5,442 nucleotides of DNA from Bacillota bacterium (lineage in GTDB: Bacteria; Bacillota_I; Bacilli_A; ML615J-28; CAG-698), in the NCBI GenBank assembly GCA_023410025.1, contig JAEYQM010000094.1, positions 1-5,442 on the forward strand, written 5' to 3'. A program made the position numbers and the translations under genes. The first letter of the stretch is position 1, and each line of letters opens with the position of its first letter. The notes under the pieces are model-generated. The model was given only the letters and a program-made list of their open reading frames with translations. It was not told the DNA's origin and did no database searches. This document shows, piece by piece, positions 5,225-5,442 of the stretch.

Positions 5225-5442
5225 ATGGATAGATTTGAAGAATTATCAAAAAAAATTAAAAAATTTACTGAAGATAGGGATTGGGAGAAATTTCATTCAC
5301 CAAGTAATTTAGCAAAATCAATTTCAATTGAAGCAAATGAATTATTAGAGTGTTTTCAGTGGAGTGATAGTAATTTTGGAATAAACGAAGTTAAGGATGA
5401 ATTAGCAGATGTTGTTAATTATTGCATTAGAATGGCTCAAGT
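5225..5442 (+). CDS. MazG-like nucleotide pyrophosphohydrolase (partial, runs off the window)
   Basis: Seventy-two codons are visible from ATG 5225 and the gene continues beyond the window. AGGTGG at 5212-5217, inside the last codons of the nuclease-helicase gene, gives a seven-base spacing, and only one base separates that gene's stop from this ATG. The sequence matches the all-alpha NTP pyrophosphatase class (MazG / dCTPase-like): RDWEKFHSPSNLAKSISIEANELLECFQW (residues 18-46, in pieces) carries the ExxE metal motif (E36, E39), and KDELADVVNYC carries ExxD (E59, D62). Known members hydrolyse a (d)NTP to the monophosphate and pyrophosphate using magnesium. The short form with NLA-S-EA-ELLE-FQW is typical of single-domain MazG-like proteins of about 100 residues. 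The nucleotide preference cannot be read from this fragment. Co-transcription with the helicase suggests a joint function. Confidence 0.88.
   Translation, partial: MDRFEELSKKIKKFTEDRDWEKFHSPSNLAKSISIEANELLECFQWSDSNFGINEVKDELADVVNYCIRMAQ

Overview
The window is very AT-rich, with short AT-only spacers, strong GGAGG-type ribosome binding sites and codons ending mostly in A or T. This points to a low-GC Firmicute, most likely a Clostridium or close relative. Gene content (decayed and stand-alone restriction or RNA-processing type genes, a nuclease-helicase, a MazG-type hydrolase) suggests an accessory, possibly defence-related chromosomal region rather than a core housekeeping locus.

Left part (1-1073, + strand): the C-terminal half of an NrdG-like radical SAM activase. 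It keeps an in-frame SGGEP motif and an LIDGPF segment, but has lost its start codon and its CX3CX2C cluster motif behind stop codons. It is followed at once by a small stand-alone RNase III-fold protein whose catalytic residues are only partly conserved. Middle (1210-1643, +): a 120-residue protein resembling the N-terminal head domain of McrA/HNH restriction enzymes, without a nuclease domain, plus an ATGA-overlapping 24-codon micro-ORF that may be the stub of a lost partner gene. A cluster of hairpins (about 1658-1835) then separates these genes from a convergent gene.

Minus strand (1854-2915): an intact radical SAM protein with a SPASM-like cysteine-rich C-terminus. It has its own sigma-A-type promoter, which overlaps a 10-bp direct repeat. 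A 436-bp AT-rich divergent spacer (2916-3351) follows and carries a well-formed promoter for the right-hand operon.

Right part (3352 to the window end, +): a 623-residue protein joining an N-terminal PD-(D/E)XK nuclease domain to a superfamily 1 (DUF2075-like) helicase. One base after its stop begins a MazG-like nucleotide pyrophosphohydrolase, cut off by the window end. This tightly spaced pair is the best candidate for a functional nucleic-acid or nucleotide-targeting defence module. The left-hand radical SAM/RNase III pair is the oddest combination, but its first gene appears broken here.
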